Positions 32,544-43,454 of a stretch of 64,000 bases of DNA are shown one piece after another. The DNA lies in assembly GCF_022376445.1 (NCBI RefSeq), contig NW_025954983.1, positions 1 through 64,000 on the forward strand, read 5' to 3'. Position 1 is the stretch's first letter. Every line of letters begins with the position of its first letter. Below the pieces are notes generated by a model. That model had not been told where the DNA came from and did not search any database. It worked only from the letters and a program-made list of their open reading frames with translations. Source of the DNA: Fomitopsis serialis. Taxonomy: Eukaryota > Basidiomycota > Agaricomycetes > Polyporales > Fomitopsidaceae. The position numbers and the translations under genes were made by a program.

Positions 32544-35500
32544 CTACCATAATGTTTGATACGCGTACATCCCACCCCAATTGTTGAGATAGAAACTGCC
32601 CGCCTTGTCAAGTATGTTCTCTGACCTCCAATCATTGGGAACAACCCCTTGGGAACCGCCTGGAAAGTTGGGTACGAGCTGACAAGACTGTCGGATTTGG
32701 GATAATGGGATGATTTTACCCTGAGGAAGACCGCCAGCACGAAGAGGGGGCTTGCAGACTGGGTACATCAGGTGTACGGGATCCGGTGCCGCCGGGAATC
32801 GTGCATACCACTCGATGTATGCCAGTGGTTCATTGGGCCACCAAGCCGGTGCGGGGCGGGCGCCCCTCAATGTTGAGAGCTTCTTCGGTAACGCAAAAAT
32901 TACTTTCACTCTCGCGGCTCTGGTACCTGTCATTCAACGGCTTGGTTAGTTCGATGTTGACATGAGATTGGGAGTCACCACTCACCTCGTATACCAGTTG
33001 ATTCAGCGTCTTCATTTTCCAGTACGATAACTGTGTCAAACCGGTTGTTTCTTCCCTTCCGACCCGCCCCCGGGATGGCCTTCACGATATCCACTTCTTC
33101 TTTTCCCTCTGAGAGCTCGCACGGTTTGAAGTAGAACTTGTGATACACATGACTCTGTCAAATGGTAACATGGCTTGAGACAGATCGCGCCGAGCGAGTC
33201 GAAGTGTCGCCGGTTGTTGGTCATTGACAAACTGGGACAAGGCGGCCATAAATCCGGGGGCGTTGTGGCGCTCTTGGACTCGCAGCAGATGCTGTTGAGG
33301 GGCCGGTGGATATTTGGCAACCTTGGTGGTACACCCGACATCCACCACCTCTTCTGGTTGATGGCCAAGAGCGTCAGTGCCCGCCCCGGACGCGCCGTTG
33401 TCGGATTTCTCTACATCTTCACTGTCTTCTTCATCCTCTACCTCATCCTCGGCCTGACGTTCCCTCTGGAATGCCTCGTAAAGGGCCATCTTCTCCCGAC
33501 GTGTGATCCACCTCATCATCTGCGGAAATTCGTCGCGGTGATTGGAAGCCCGCCAGGCTTTCTTGGCGAAATCGATGTGGAGGCGTTCGAACATTTCCGT
33601 ATTGTAATTGTCGGTAGTGCCAAATAAACGGATGGATTCGACGTAGTGGAGAAGCGAGTGGAATTTCGGAATGTTGAGATGGTCGCGAATGCCCAAGGTA
33701 ACCAGAACGTCCTTGTGACGGTGGAAGGTCTTCAGGGCATCGGTCATGTATCCGAGTGTGTCGTCGTCATGAGTGGGATATTGAGCCAGGTATATGAAGT
33801 CCAGAAGTGAGCGTATCGCAAGCAGAAGACTTTTAGGAACTTTGCCTATGAGGCAGCCTAGGAGGATGCGTGCCATGTCTTTACGCTCCTTGCCGCTGAT
33901 CTGAGAGAGAGAAGATATGCCACGTTTGAAGTGGCGGATGCCATACGCATGCGGAAGGGTGCGTAGTCGCCTATCTAGCTCCTTGGGACCCAAGATATCT
34001 TGACACCAGGAGACGAGGTGCTTGAAGACCCCTTGGTAGAGCTGGTGAAGTACGTCGGGAGTGATGGAAAGGTGGATGTCGGTGAAAGGTAGGTCCGTCC
34101 AGAACGGTTTCTTCACCGCCCCGCTGACATCCTGCTCCATGCAGACCGCCTCCGCCACGGCCGCATTGCGACTACTCTGTGAGCCTCCGCAATGATGCTC
34201 TCCGTTCCATCCGGCGTACGAGGGTCTGCGGCATTCTGATCTTGGAGCTTTTCAGCCGGACATTGGCATTTCGGACACGTTCCATACTTGGAGCATGTCA
34301 CTAGACACTGCTCCGGGTAATCGGCGACGTACGCGGCAAGAATGGGATGGACACGGCGGACGGAGCCGTCCCCGCCGGTCACCTCCATCCCCTCCACACC
34401 TGCACGTACAAGGGGCTTGAGAATAACCCGCATGGCGGCGTGGAATAATCGTTGAGACCTTGCTTTGCGCTCGCGTTTGGTGAGCTTCTCGCCATCAACC
34501 TTGGACACTGGGAGGTAGCCAAGTAAGATACAGGCGTGTTCCGATGGTTTGCGGCGGATGGCGCGGGGGATGTTACCCAGAGTCAGGTAGACCGGGTATG
34601 CGCACTTGTTTCCGGAGAACTGGGTCAGCTGCGTTTTGTCGGTCGATATAATGACGGGTGCTACGGCATGGCCTTCCGGTAGTAGTTGCTGCAGTAGGAT
34701 CTGGTTAACTACATGGCATACAGCTGAGACGTCACTGCTTACCTGCACAGAATTCCACCACAAGCCGCTCCACATCTCAGTGAATATTCGCTTCGTTCTT
34801 GACCTGTCTGCGAACACCCGCCGGGGTTTGTACACGATGTGCTTTGCATAGGAAGGGTTGCCCAGCAGCGCTTGTATAGCGTCCAGAATGTCGCGATAGT
34901 GCACTAGATGGGTATCATCGGGACGGTCGGGGAACGTCAGGGATGCCGTCTTCCAGGCCGACCTATCAGGGATGCTGTCCACTCGCATAAACAGCTCGCG
35001 GACGTCCTTAAAGGTGAGACCGAGCTTCTCAACAACCTATAATGATCGCAGGCCATTAGGATGGGGCCAGGCTAACTGAATGGACATGGCATCACTTACG
35101 CCGGGAATGCTAAGGAACCGATTCAGGGACTTCTGCCCAACACCCTCACCGACGATCCACATGGCGACACGCCAGTCAAGCTCGGATGCGAAGGGCTTCC
35201 ATTGTTCATTGGCCGGCTGCCCATCCTCGCCATCTACATCCATCCGGTCATCCTCCCCATCTACATCCATTTGGTCATCACCTCCCGGCCCCTCACCATC
35301 ATCCTCTCCGAAGTAGGCCTTCCACTTCTCCACGATTGTCTTCTCCATGCGTATGACCTTTCCCGCGAGAGGATCTTCTTCTTCCACCCTGGTATCCTCG
35401 TCGTCATCCAAGGCGGGCGGGGTGGGATGCGAAACGGTTCGGGTGGAGCCGCTGAAGTGGATGATGAGCCTGAGGCTTGGGCGGAATTCTGGTAGTGTGG

Positions 35501-35812
35501 GTCTGCCGCAGGTTCAGGGAGATCGAACCGAAATAGATCTCTGTTCCATATGATGTCCTCCAGATTGTCGCACTCGTCGTCAGCGGAGTCCTCAGAGCTC
35601 GAGTCGACATTCTCTAGGATTTCTGGAGCATAGTACTCCCCAAGATCGCGATTCTTCCCTTTCTGATACCATTTGCAGGATCTTGCGGAGGATAAGTGCG
35701 CCATGAGCCCTTGGGAGGTCCTGAAAGGTCTGTCGCAGGCCGGGCAAGTGCGTCCGTCCACGTCACCGCCATAAGGAAAGGCCGGGCAAGTTGTCTTCGC
35801 CCTGCCTCTCAT
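32544..35812 (-). CDS. Plavaka-type transposase
   Basis: Start ATG 35812 opens with a zinc-finger-like CPACDRPFRTSQGLMAH segment (C-x2-C...H), an acidic linker, then the transposase core over several exons: STDKTQLTQFSGNKCAYPVY (about 34,660-34,590), ILAAYVADYPEQCLV and CSKYGTCPKCQCP (cysteine cluster, about 34,300-34,250), FWTDLPFTDIHLSITPDVLHQL (about 34,110-34,040), and IPKFHSLLHYVESIRLFGTTDNYNTEMFERLHIDFAKKA (about 33,680-33,560), all in the order known for Plavaka. The C-terminus ends with YLNNWGGMYAYQTLW at stop 32544. Two frame changes (near 35,410-35,430 and near 34,160-34,190) are not explained by introns I can see, so the gene may be inactivated, or the sequence may contain small errors. 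It should cut and rejoin the P1/P2 ends. Confidence 0.8.
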
Positions 35813-36716
35813 CTTTTATGGGCTACAAGTCACAGACCGGGTTTTAGGCCTCGTCCATGACCGTGAATATTTATCACATACCTGCTGCAGAGGATATAGG
35901 CCAGGGAGAGTTTACGACCCGGATAGGCTTGTGAGGACTTCGCAGAACTTCGTCGGAACTTGGGTCGACCTGTCGGCGCTTTTTTGTCAATTGAGCGGGT
36001 ATGAGACGTAATGTCGATCGCTCACGTTACCTTCTGTCAAGCGCAAACGTGCATCCTGATCCTCTACACTTGTTGTCAGGCTTACCTCCTGTCCCCATGT
36101 GCATGGTGAAGACACTAGCTTGGCCCTCAACGTTGGCCATTTCATTTATTGTGCAAGTGCAGAAGACATTAATCTACACTGGCGGCGAAATATGACGGAT
36201 CAGGTAAGTTTCCTCTCCACTGCTCCGTCTTTTATTACTTACTTGCATTCTATGTGGGGCTCCATCTTAGGTGCATTGCCCTTCTATGGAGAGAAGTCAC
36301 TACGCGCACACCCATATGCGCTTACCGGTGCGATCACTTGCCTAATATGGATTCTGGCAGCCGACTGTCAGAAGCTATATTGGGCAAGCGCCCACCGCGT
36401 AACTGGGCTTCCCAATAACGCCGCACGGGGTGACCGGTCGGCCCAGTTCGACACGACTGGGAGTAGTAAGTGTTTGACTTTGGGTCAGATTTACTCACCT
36501 TTTAAGCTACGCGTTGGGGCGGCAAGCCATTGATATGACTGTGGTGGTGAGCGCGGGTCGGCAACTTGACCCGCGAAGTTGTGGTTTGTTTTCCAGTTCA
36601 CATGGGCCTTGCGGAAGCTGACATTATGCAGATGTCCTAACCAAGTCCCATCTCACGGACTTCGACGTTCAACATTTCAACTTCCACGAGCTCGTTCGGG
36701 CAGTGCTACTCCCTGC
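35813..36716. other. P1 central divergent region
   Basis: About 0.9 kb between the divergent transposase (-) and the next plus-strand gene. It should contain both promoters. It holds a short retroelement-like remnant at 36,628-36,699 (separate entry). Other open frames, such as one at 36,099-36,533, do not look like real proteins. Confidence 0.4.
36628..36699 (+). pseudogene. Possible copia pol C-terminal remnant
   Basis: Twenty-four codons read ADVLTKSHLT and onward, matching the ADxLTK signature near the end of Ty1/copia RNase H. The stretch is isolated, with stops nearby. It may be a scrap captured by P1; too short to be certain. Confidence 0.3.
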
Positions 36717-38317
36717 ATGTCTCACAATCGCTACGCCTCTCTAGCTTCTGTCCTCTCTCTCGACACTGGACCGGATACCGCCTCAGATGTTGGGCTATCC
36801 GACAGCGAGACGGAGTCCGTCCCGCCTCAGACCCCCACCGATGTCTCTGGCAGCGCTAGCATTGCCACTCACTACTCCCCTGGAAGCACCTTTACCGACA
36901 ACCTTGAGTCATCTCCAACCGCCATTGCAAAGCTGTCCGGCGGCAAAGGGGGACGTCGGGGCCCCCTCAATCATTTCGACAACTTCAAGGCTCTGCATCG
37001 CTTCGCAACCACTCATGTCGCACAACCTGAAGACACTCACCTCATCTTCGGATACCTCCGGGACATCTCGACACTGTGGGAGCAGTGGGTGGACGGTGGA
37101 CAAGTGGGATTTGTAGTCAAGGTGAGCCAACATAATGGCCTTTGAGAACTGTAATCACGTCCGATATAGGAGATACTTGGGATCACGGAGAGAGAGTTCT
37201 TGCTACTGCAAACCATGGTGGAGGAGAGCTGGGACTGGGAGGTGAGCGAGGATCTTGTCAAGTACGTTGCGTTTCTGCGTACGATCAAGTGAGTATGACA
37301 AGCTCAGCCTCTGATTATGCGGTACAGCGCTGATGCGTGTTAGTATGGACTTCTGGCCAGGTGATGGCAGAGTCGTGCTCCAAGCGCCGACGTTCAGCGA
37401 GGACTTCTCAATCAACATCCTCTTCGATGTTGCATCCATGTTGCGCCTAAGTTCCGCCCCTTTTAACGAGGCGAGGCCGACAGTGGCATACAAGACCGAC
37501 GTCAAGAACACTGATGTGCAGTTTACGTTACGCCACAGCGCCGTTGTGAAGGACATAGAGGCCGTTCCGGGTACAGAGATCTTCCTCACGCTGGTGACCG
37601 ACACACGCCAGGAGTTCGTATATCAGATGAAGAAGGTATGATTGCGCATTTAATTTTTTGACCATCCGTTTAACCAGTGTTCACAGATCGCTGCGGCATT
37701 GCCGTCACTCACTATACTTCAAGGATTCATCGTCGCCATGATTGGGCCGGCCGAGGCAACCGTGGAGAGGCATGACCTGTACAGCGCCAGACGCGTACCG
37801 CCGGGTGCGGCATCCCAGTCCATGGAAGTATGTGTGGTGGTCTACACATCCGCAGAGTTTGCCAGATTTCGGGTGGCGGCGAGCGGCGCCATGGGTTTCG
37901 AGGACTGGGTGGAGGATCCCAACTTCATGGTGCGTTATTGCCCACTGATATGCCATGTCGGCGCTGACATGTAAACCGCCAGCGACTGCTCAGATCAAGA
38001 CCTACGCCGCAGACGTCCCGGCTGACGGCTTCCGCTTGCTGGATGAACACATCCATAGGATCGTGCTATCGCACGCCTCCAACATCGCCCAGCGCTCGCT
38101 CTTGGCCCCGCCCCGGAGCGAGGAGATGGACACGCAGCTTCTGGAGGACGTCTGCCAGGGGGCTGGTGATAAGGTAGTTCGGTGGCTGCACCGGGTGGTG
38201 TACGAGAAGTTATCGGCCATCGTCTGCCAGCGCCAGGGGCTGGGCAAGCCTTTCATTGGGAACGGCCAGCAGCCTTACTATGCGAAGGGCCTCTCTCGCA
38301 ACGCGATGTTTATCTGA
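36717..38317 (+). CDS. P1 accessory protein C, unknown
   Basis: ATG 36717 (MSHNRYASLASVLSLDTG) begins a Ser/Thr-rich N-terminus; introns at about 37121-37169, 37290-37343, 37637-37687 and 37927-37994 connect exons reading EILGITEREFLLLQTMVEE, FWPGDGRVVLQAPTFSEDF, AALPSLTILQGFIVAMIGP and TYAADVPADGFRLLDEH. The stop is at 38317 after LSRNAMFI. Roughly 420 residues, mixed alpha/beta look, no signal peptide or membrane segment, no known domain recognised. It is the first of four co-oriented genes on this side of P1. The clean splice sites and sustained reading suggest it is, or recently was, functional. Confidence 0.6.
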
Positions 38318-38537
38318 TCATCTGAGCCGGTTGTAGAAGAATGTCATGTATTATCCGTATGTTATCCACGATGAATGATGATGTTATGCGCGTTCCACCG
38401 CTTTCTCAGCGCCTGCATGCGGCGTTATACCGGCGCACATGTCCCTGTGAGAAGAGAAGGTGATAAGCCCAGTACGTGACCGCCCTCAATGCAATATCTC
38501 AACGATACGCCCTACGACCTAGGAGAGTGCTCGCGCT

Positions 38538-39969
38538 ATGGCCTCCCATGCTGCACCTGGCCATCTACATGAAGCCATAGATGCGCTATTCCGTTGGTTC
38601 TTGGGGAACATCCTCGTCCCAATAGGTGACATGGCTGACATACCCATCACATGCACCGCAATCTCTCTGGGCGAGTCGCCCGCCATCGTCCCGGACACCG
38701 CATACATCATTCATTTCGGTTTCACCATTCACGCCGTGGTTATTCAGGAAACTGGCGTGTCTCAAACGCCTCAACAGCTCATGCGGAAGGTGAGTTTTAC
38801 ACTGGTCACATCTCAAATAGAATTCATTGTACAAACCGCAGTGTCGGGACATGGTGGCACGAAATCTCATACCAGCTTGTGGGGTGCTCCTGGTGTTTGT
38901 GCACGAGACTCGCGGGGCCCCAAACACCGTTCCCGACACCGTTCCACAGCATTGGATCAATGCGACACAAGAAGAGCTGGCTTTGAAGGCCAAAAACGAG
39001 GCTAATCAGGCGGGCCCGAAAGCTGATCCGGACGATGCGAACAACGCACAAGCTGCCAGGAAGTCCATCTCAAAGCTATGGGGACCTTGGGAGCTCCTTG
39101 GGACACCCCCAAGCAAGGTTACGCCACTCTAGGCGGTGAACGCGCACCCATAGAGGGGCGTAATATCTTGGATCAGTTTCGCGAACGGTGGCACGGTCAC
39201 ATCGTTCCCCCTGTCGCCCTACGCGGCATTGTTCTTCATGGCGCGACCCAGCTATATGCCGTGGCCGTATTGCCGTCAGAATATGGCCTGTTCGACAGGG
39301 CCGTCGAGGAGCACTGGAGCTTGCACAAGGTCCTCGAGGAATTTAAGAGCATGGTATGTGAAGCGGCACTTGACTTCAATACTCAAATACTCACCAAGAT
39401 CTCAGGAGTTCTGCCTGAAAATGGGGAGCACGCCGCACTCCACCGAGGACGCCGTGGAGGAGTTCAGGAAGCGACTCCTCATGATGGCCATCTTGACAAA
39501 CAAGCTGCTGAAAGCCATCGTTGCCCGTGAAACCAACGCCATTGACAACGATGTGCCGGGCATTCTACACCACTTCCCCGGGGTCACGTCGACGCTGAGC
39601 AATAGTGTTTTGCTCAGTGTTGCGGAGCAGGACATCCCCGGTTTCTACACTACCCTACCGTCCCTCGACCCCTCTGACCCGGACGTCGCTGACACATTCA
39701 ACATCATCGGAGGCACCCTCACCACCTCCCTGCTCAACAACCTCGCCGGCAAGTTGCCCTCTAGGGTTCTGGACTACGTAACGTGCGTTTGTCAAGTTCG
39801 CCTTCGCAAGGCGGTCGATGCAAAAATCGCGAGCGAAGCGGCTTTGCGTAAGAAGTTGGATGGTAAGAAACGGGCAAAGAGGGAAGCGGCGCAAACTCGT
39901 GCGGCGAAGGTACAGCCGGCCAAGGGCGGCGGCTCAAGTGGGGGAGGCTCGAAAGGCTCTGGAAGTTGA
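38538..39969 (+). CDS. P1 accessory protein D, unknown
   Basis: ATG 38538 (MASHAAPGHLHEAIDALFRWF). An intron of about 54 bp (38790-38842; GTGAGT...CGCAG) joins LMRK to CRDMVARNLIPACGVLLVF. Further exons give an Ala/Asp/Asn-rich spacer, a YATLGGERAPIEGRNILDQF segment, a LRGIVLHGATQLYAVAVLP segment and a long last exon (about 39,406-39,969) whose C-terminus is a Lys/Arg/Ala-rich helix (KKLDGKKRAKREAAQTRAAK) and a Gly/Ser tail. About 420 residues. The basic tail could bind nucleic acid. No known family recognised; it lies between accessory C and the TET/JBP gene and is transcribed in the same direction. Confidence 0.6.
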
Positions 39970-40130
39970 ACTGGGACACCGCAGCGTACGCATGTTTCAT
40001 GAATAGATGTAGCCTTAATATGCACTGTAGCTTGAGGTCAACGAAATCACCCCATATCTAACTAACACGGATTCAAAGTGGGCCCTTGGGCGGCGCATCC
40101 GTGGGCGCTTAGTCATCGGGTCGGACGTTG

Positions 40131-43100
40131 GCCATCACCATGTCGGCGGTACTTCTCAGCCTCTCGGAAACCGAGGGAAGTGCACTTCTGGCTCTCTTGA
40201 ACAATGCTCCTGACCGCTCTCCACCTCTTGAGTCTATCTGGGAACGCCTCTGTAGTGCCATGGGCCCATCAGATCACCGACAGGTGGAGTTCGTAATGGA
40301 AGGTCATGACGTCTCTACTGGTCGTCAAACCTCTCCTGACTTAGCCCAGGTCCAGATACTCACGCTGATACTGAGCGGGTATCCGCGCCGAGCACAACCT
40401 CGTCTCAGGCAATTCCTAGTATGGATGAAGATGGTAAGTGTCATCGTCATCTTGTTGAATTCGTTAATTGAAGTGACCCCTTCAGACTCCGTGAGTCATG
40501 CATCCGGTGAATCTAATCTACACGAAGACGGACCGAGCGAAGTTGCAGTGCCACGTGCAAAGGGATCGGATGAAGAAGGCGAGTGGGCATTCCATGCATC
40601 CAGCTGTTAACGGGATCTGACCGCGTCTCATCCATAGCGTCATCAGAGGGCGAGGGCCGTACCACCGCACGTCGGTCATCCAGGAAGAAAACCAGCTCCA
40701 GCAGTGGCAGGAGAGCAGATGTCGCGTACTGGAAGTGTCGCACTGGAGGGCAGGTCGCCGCAAGTAGGCGGTGGATAAATCTCCACGCACCAGCAACCGT
40801 CATCACACCCGAAATTCATACATTCGTGGCCACACTGGGAACTGCCGTGCAGGAGGCAGAGTCACAAATTGTCGGGATACTGACCTCATTCATCGACAAT
40901 AACTATCTCCAATCAGGCTTCGCGAACGACTCACTGTCCTCAATATTACAGAGATGTCGTATATCTGCTCACCGGGACATTACAGTGAGCTTTCTGTTGA
41001 TGATTCATCATATCCAGCTCGTATGCAAGTGCACTGCGTAGGTGACAGTCAACCTCTGAAGAATGATGAGCGCTGACACAAGAATTGCTCCGTAATAGCC
41101 TACAGCGACGAGACAATCTGAAGAGCGTTACCCAGGTGTATGAAAAACATGCAAGTGGCCTCCAAGATGCCCCGGGCGAACGCACATTCCGATATTGGGT
41201 TACCATGGGCAGCAAGTTTGCGGCTGTTGCCGCTGGAGGTATGCGTGTAATTCCTTTGGATGACACGCCATTAATCTGGGTTCTCCCCGAAGGAACTATA
41301 TATCTGTTGATGGTCATTGCGTGGGCAGACCTGCGCACTGATCTTACGAAATCCTTGGACAATTTTGCATGGCAGTTGGCCAACGTCTTGCGCGCGCCTG
41401 ATCTCTGTAAGATAATTCCATCGTACAGATGATGCACCAACTGATTGCAACGCCGTGAGGGGATAGCTACAACGTGTGGTCAAATAATAGTGAAGAGACT
41501 GATTCCTGGCCTGGCTCGCATCCGCCAGCGTGTGTCGCTTCGTTTGGACACCATGTTCTCTACGAGCCTTCTCAAAGAGCTTAATCTCGGCACTGACACG
41601 ATCCTCTGTTCTGACATAGAACAGTCCGATCGTGTTTTGGGAGCGCTGAAAAAGAAGTAAGTTAGTCTCTTGGTTGACGATGCATGTCCGTACATAATGC
41701 TACTATTTAGTACCTTCGACACCGTGGACAGGGACGTGAATGCCTGGGCGCCGTGTCTTGTTGCGGCCGATCAGCAGCAACAATTCGAGCTTACATGGGT
41801 TAGTCAACGCGTACTCTGTCCGACTAACGACGTACATTGGGAGTACCCTCCATCTCCCTGTACCTCCATTGAGGAGGATGAAGGATGCGAACGTGACGAC
41901 GATATGGGGGGGAAGTTGCCATGGCGGACACTCTATCTGCACCCCTGAGGGTCTGATCATAACCACAAGCTATCGTCAACAACATGAAGATCATCACGCC
42001 AGCCCTGTGCCCAAGGACCCGGCAGATGTGTTTGCTTGGACGGAGTTGCAGCGTTCCGAAGCCAAGAAAGCCCATGAGCCCAAGACTGTCAAGGAGCTGG
42101 AGCGTCTGGTAATGTCCTATACCTGTATACCACAGCACGCGACTAATGGAACATTTAAAACGTGGTAAGCTCGCGGAAATGTATCACAATGGCAGACGCG
42201 TCGATCCTACTCAGTACATCAGGATTGCGCCGGAAATCATCAGGTCTGTTTCTTATGTTGTATTCATGATAAACGCGTGGCGCTAACTATCAAGTTCCCA
42301 GTCAAACCATGCAGATCCAAGATTGTGATGCAAGTCTCATTGCGTGCCTGTTTACGGACATGCCAGAACACCTTCGAATGACGCTCACCGCTAATCTTAT
42401 GGCATGTTTTGCCATGGAGGAGTTCATCTTCAGCCGATGTCGTCTGAATCAATGGGAGATGAATTTTGCTTCCCGGCGGTTCATTTTCTTGGTACAATAG
42501 GCATGGCATGAGAGTAAGTGACACGCTCTACCATGATCTTGTGAGTGCTAATAAAAATATGAACAGGGACACGACGTCCCGCCGGACGTGCATCCTTACG
42601 TGGTTGGCAAGTCGGACAGCACCAGGATGAACTACGGACAGCTGCTCCCCTATATTTCCAGCGATATGAGCAAATATCAAGACATCTACGCGGCTTTGCG
42701 GTCAGTATTTGCTGATGTGTTTGAATACATGGCCAAGAAGGTGAGTGATTCCAGTCCACGACCGTTATGTACATAATCCTCAGCAATCTACATGTCAGAT
42801 TCAGACAATATTGCCCGCCACCTACGCCGATCTTCGACTGGATGCTGAGATACTGCCGGGCAATGCGTGCTCGGTTGTGCACCCCTTCCTTTCCCTCGTA
42901 ATCAACCTAAACGTGGCCACTCTCGCGCACAGGGACAGTCAGGATAAGTCACTGTGCGTTGTCCTGGCTGTCGGAGACTACGAAGGAGGAGAGCTGTGTT
43001 TGTACGAGCCGGGTCTCGTCCTGCCGCTCCGCAACGGGGACTTTGTGGCGTTCCCATCCTCGCGAGTAACTCATTATAACCTACATTTTACCGGACAGAG

Positions 43101-43191
43101 GGCTTCTATTGTTCTGCACACGGACAGAGAGATTGAGAGATGGACAAACGGAGGGCGGAATGGCTGGGACGAAAATATGCATTTTCACTAG
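40131..43191 (+). CDS. TET/JBP-family 2-oxoglutarate/Fe(II) dioxygenase carried by P1
   Basis: Predicted to oxidise 5-methylcytosine (or thymine) in DNA using Fe(II) and 2-oxoglutarate. The catalytic core is in the last two exons (to 42,740 and from 42,799 to stop 43,191). Iron ligands: His 42,928-42,930 and Asp 42,934-42,936 (HRD motif) and distal His 43,072-43,074 (THYN). The 2-oxoglutarate Arg is probably 43,099-43,101 (GQRASIVLH). GDYEGGELCLYEPG between them matches the TET/JBP double-stranded beta-helix. The preceding exons (ISSDMSKYQDIYAALRSVF) fit the N-terminal part of the domain. Upstream, plausible exons go back to ATG 40131, but joins around 40,430-40,640 and 41,040-42,250 are uncertain. 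Catalytic residues are complete. Confidence 0.8.
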
Positions 43192-43454
43192 TATGTCGTA
43201 TCGTATGTTACGTGTCTCTGAATACCGCTTGCTCGCACCCCTGGCACTGAAACCGGTTACTTGGAAGGTGTTTAGTCTTATCGCTCCGGATCTGTTTAGC
43301 CTCTGGTAACAATTCGAAGGTCCGGGAGCGCACCCAACTCCGTTCCGCCTCTCTCCGCCACTCCGGCGGAAGACATCACCGTTAGCTTCATCTCACGGTT
43401 TTGTTTTTCGAGTACACTTCCGTGGTCTCGCGCCTGCTCGCCCATCTCGGGGCC

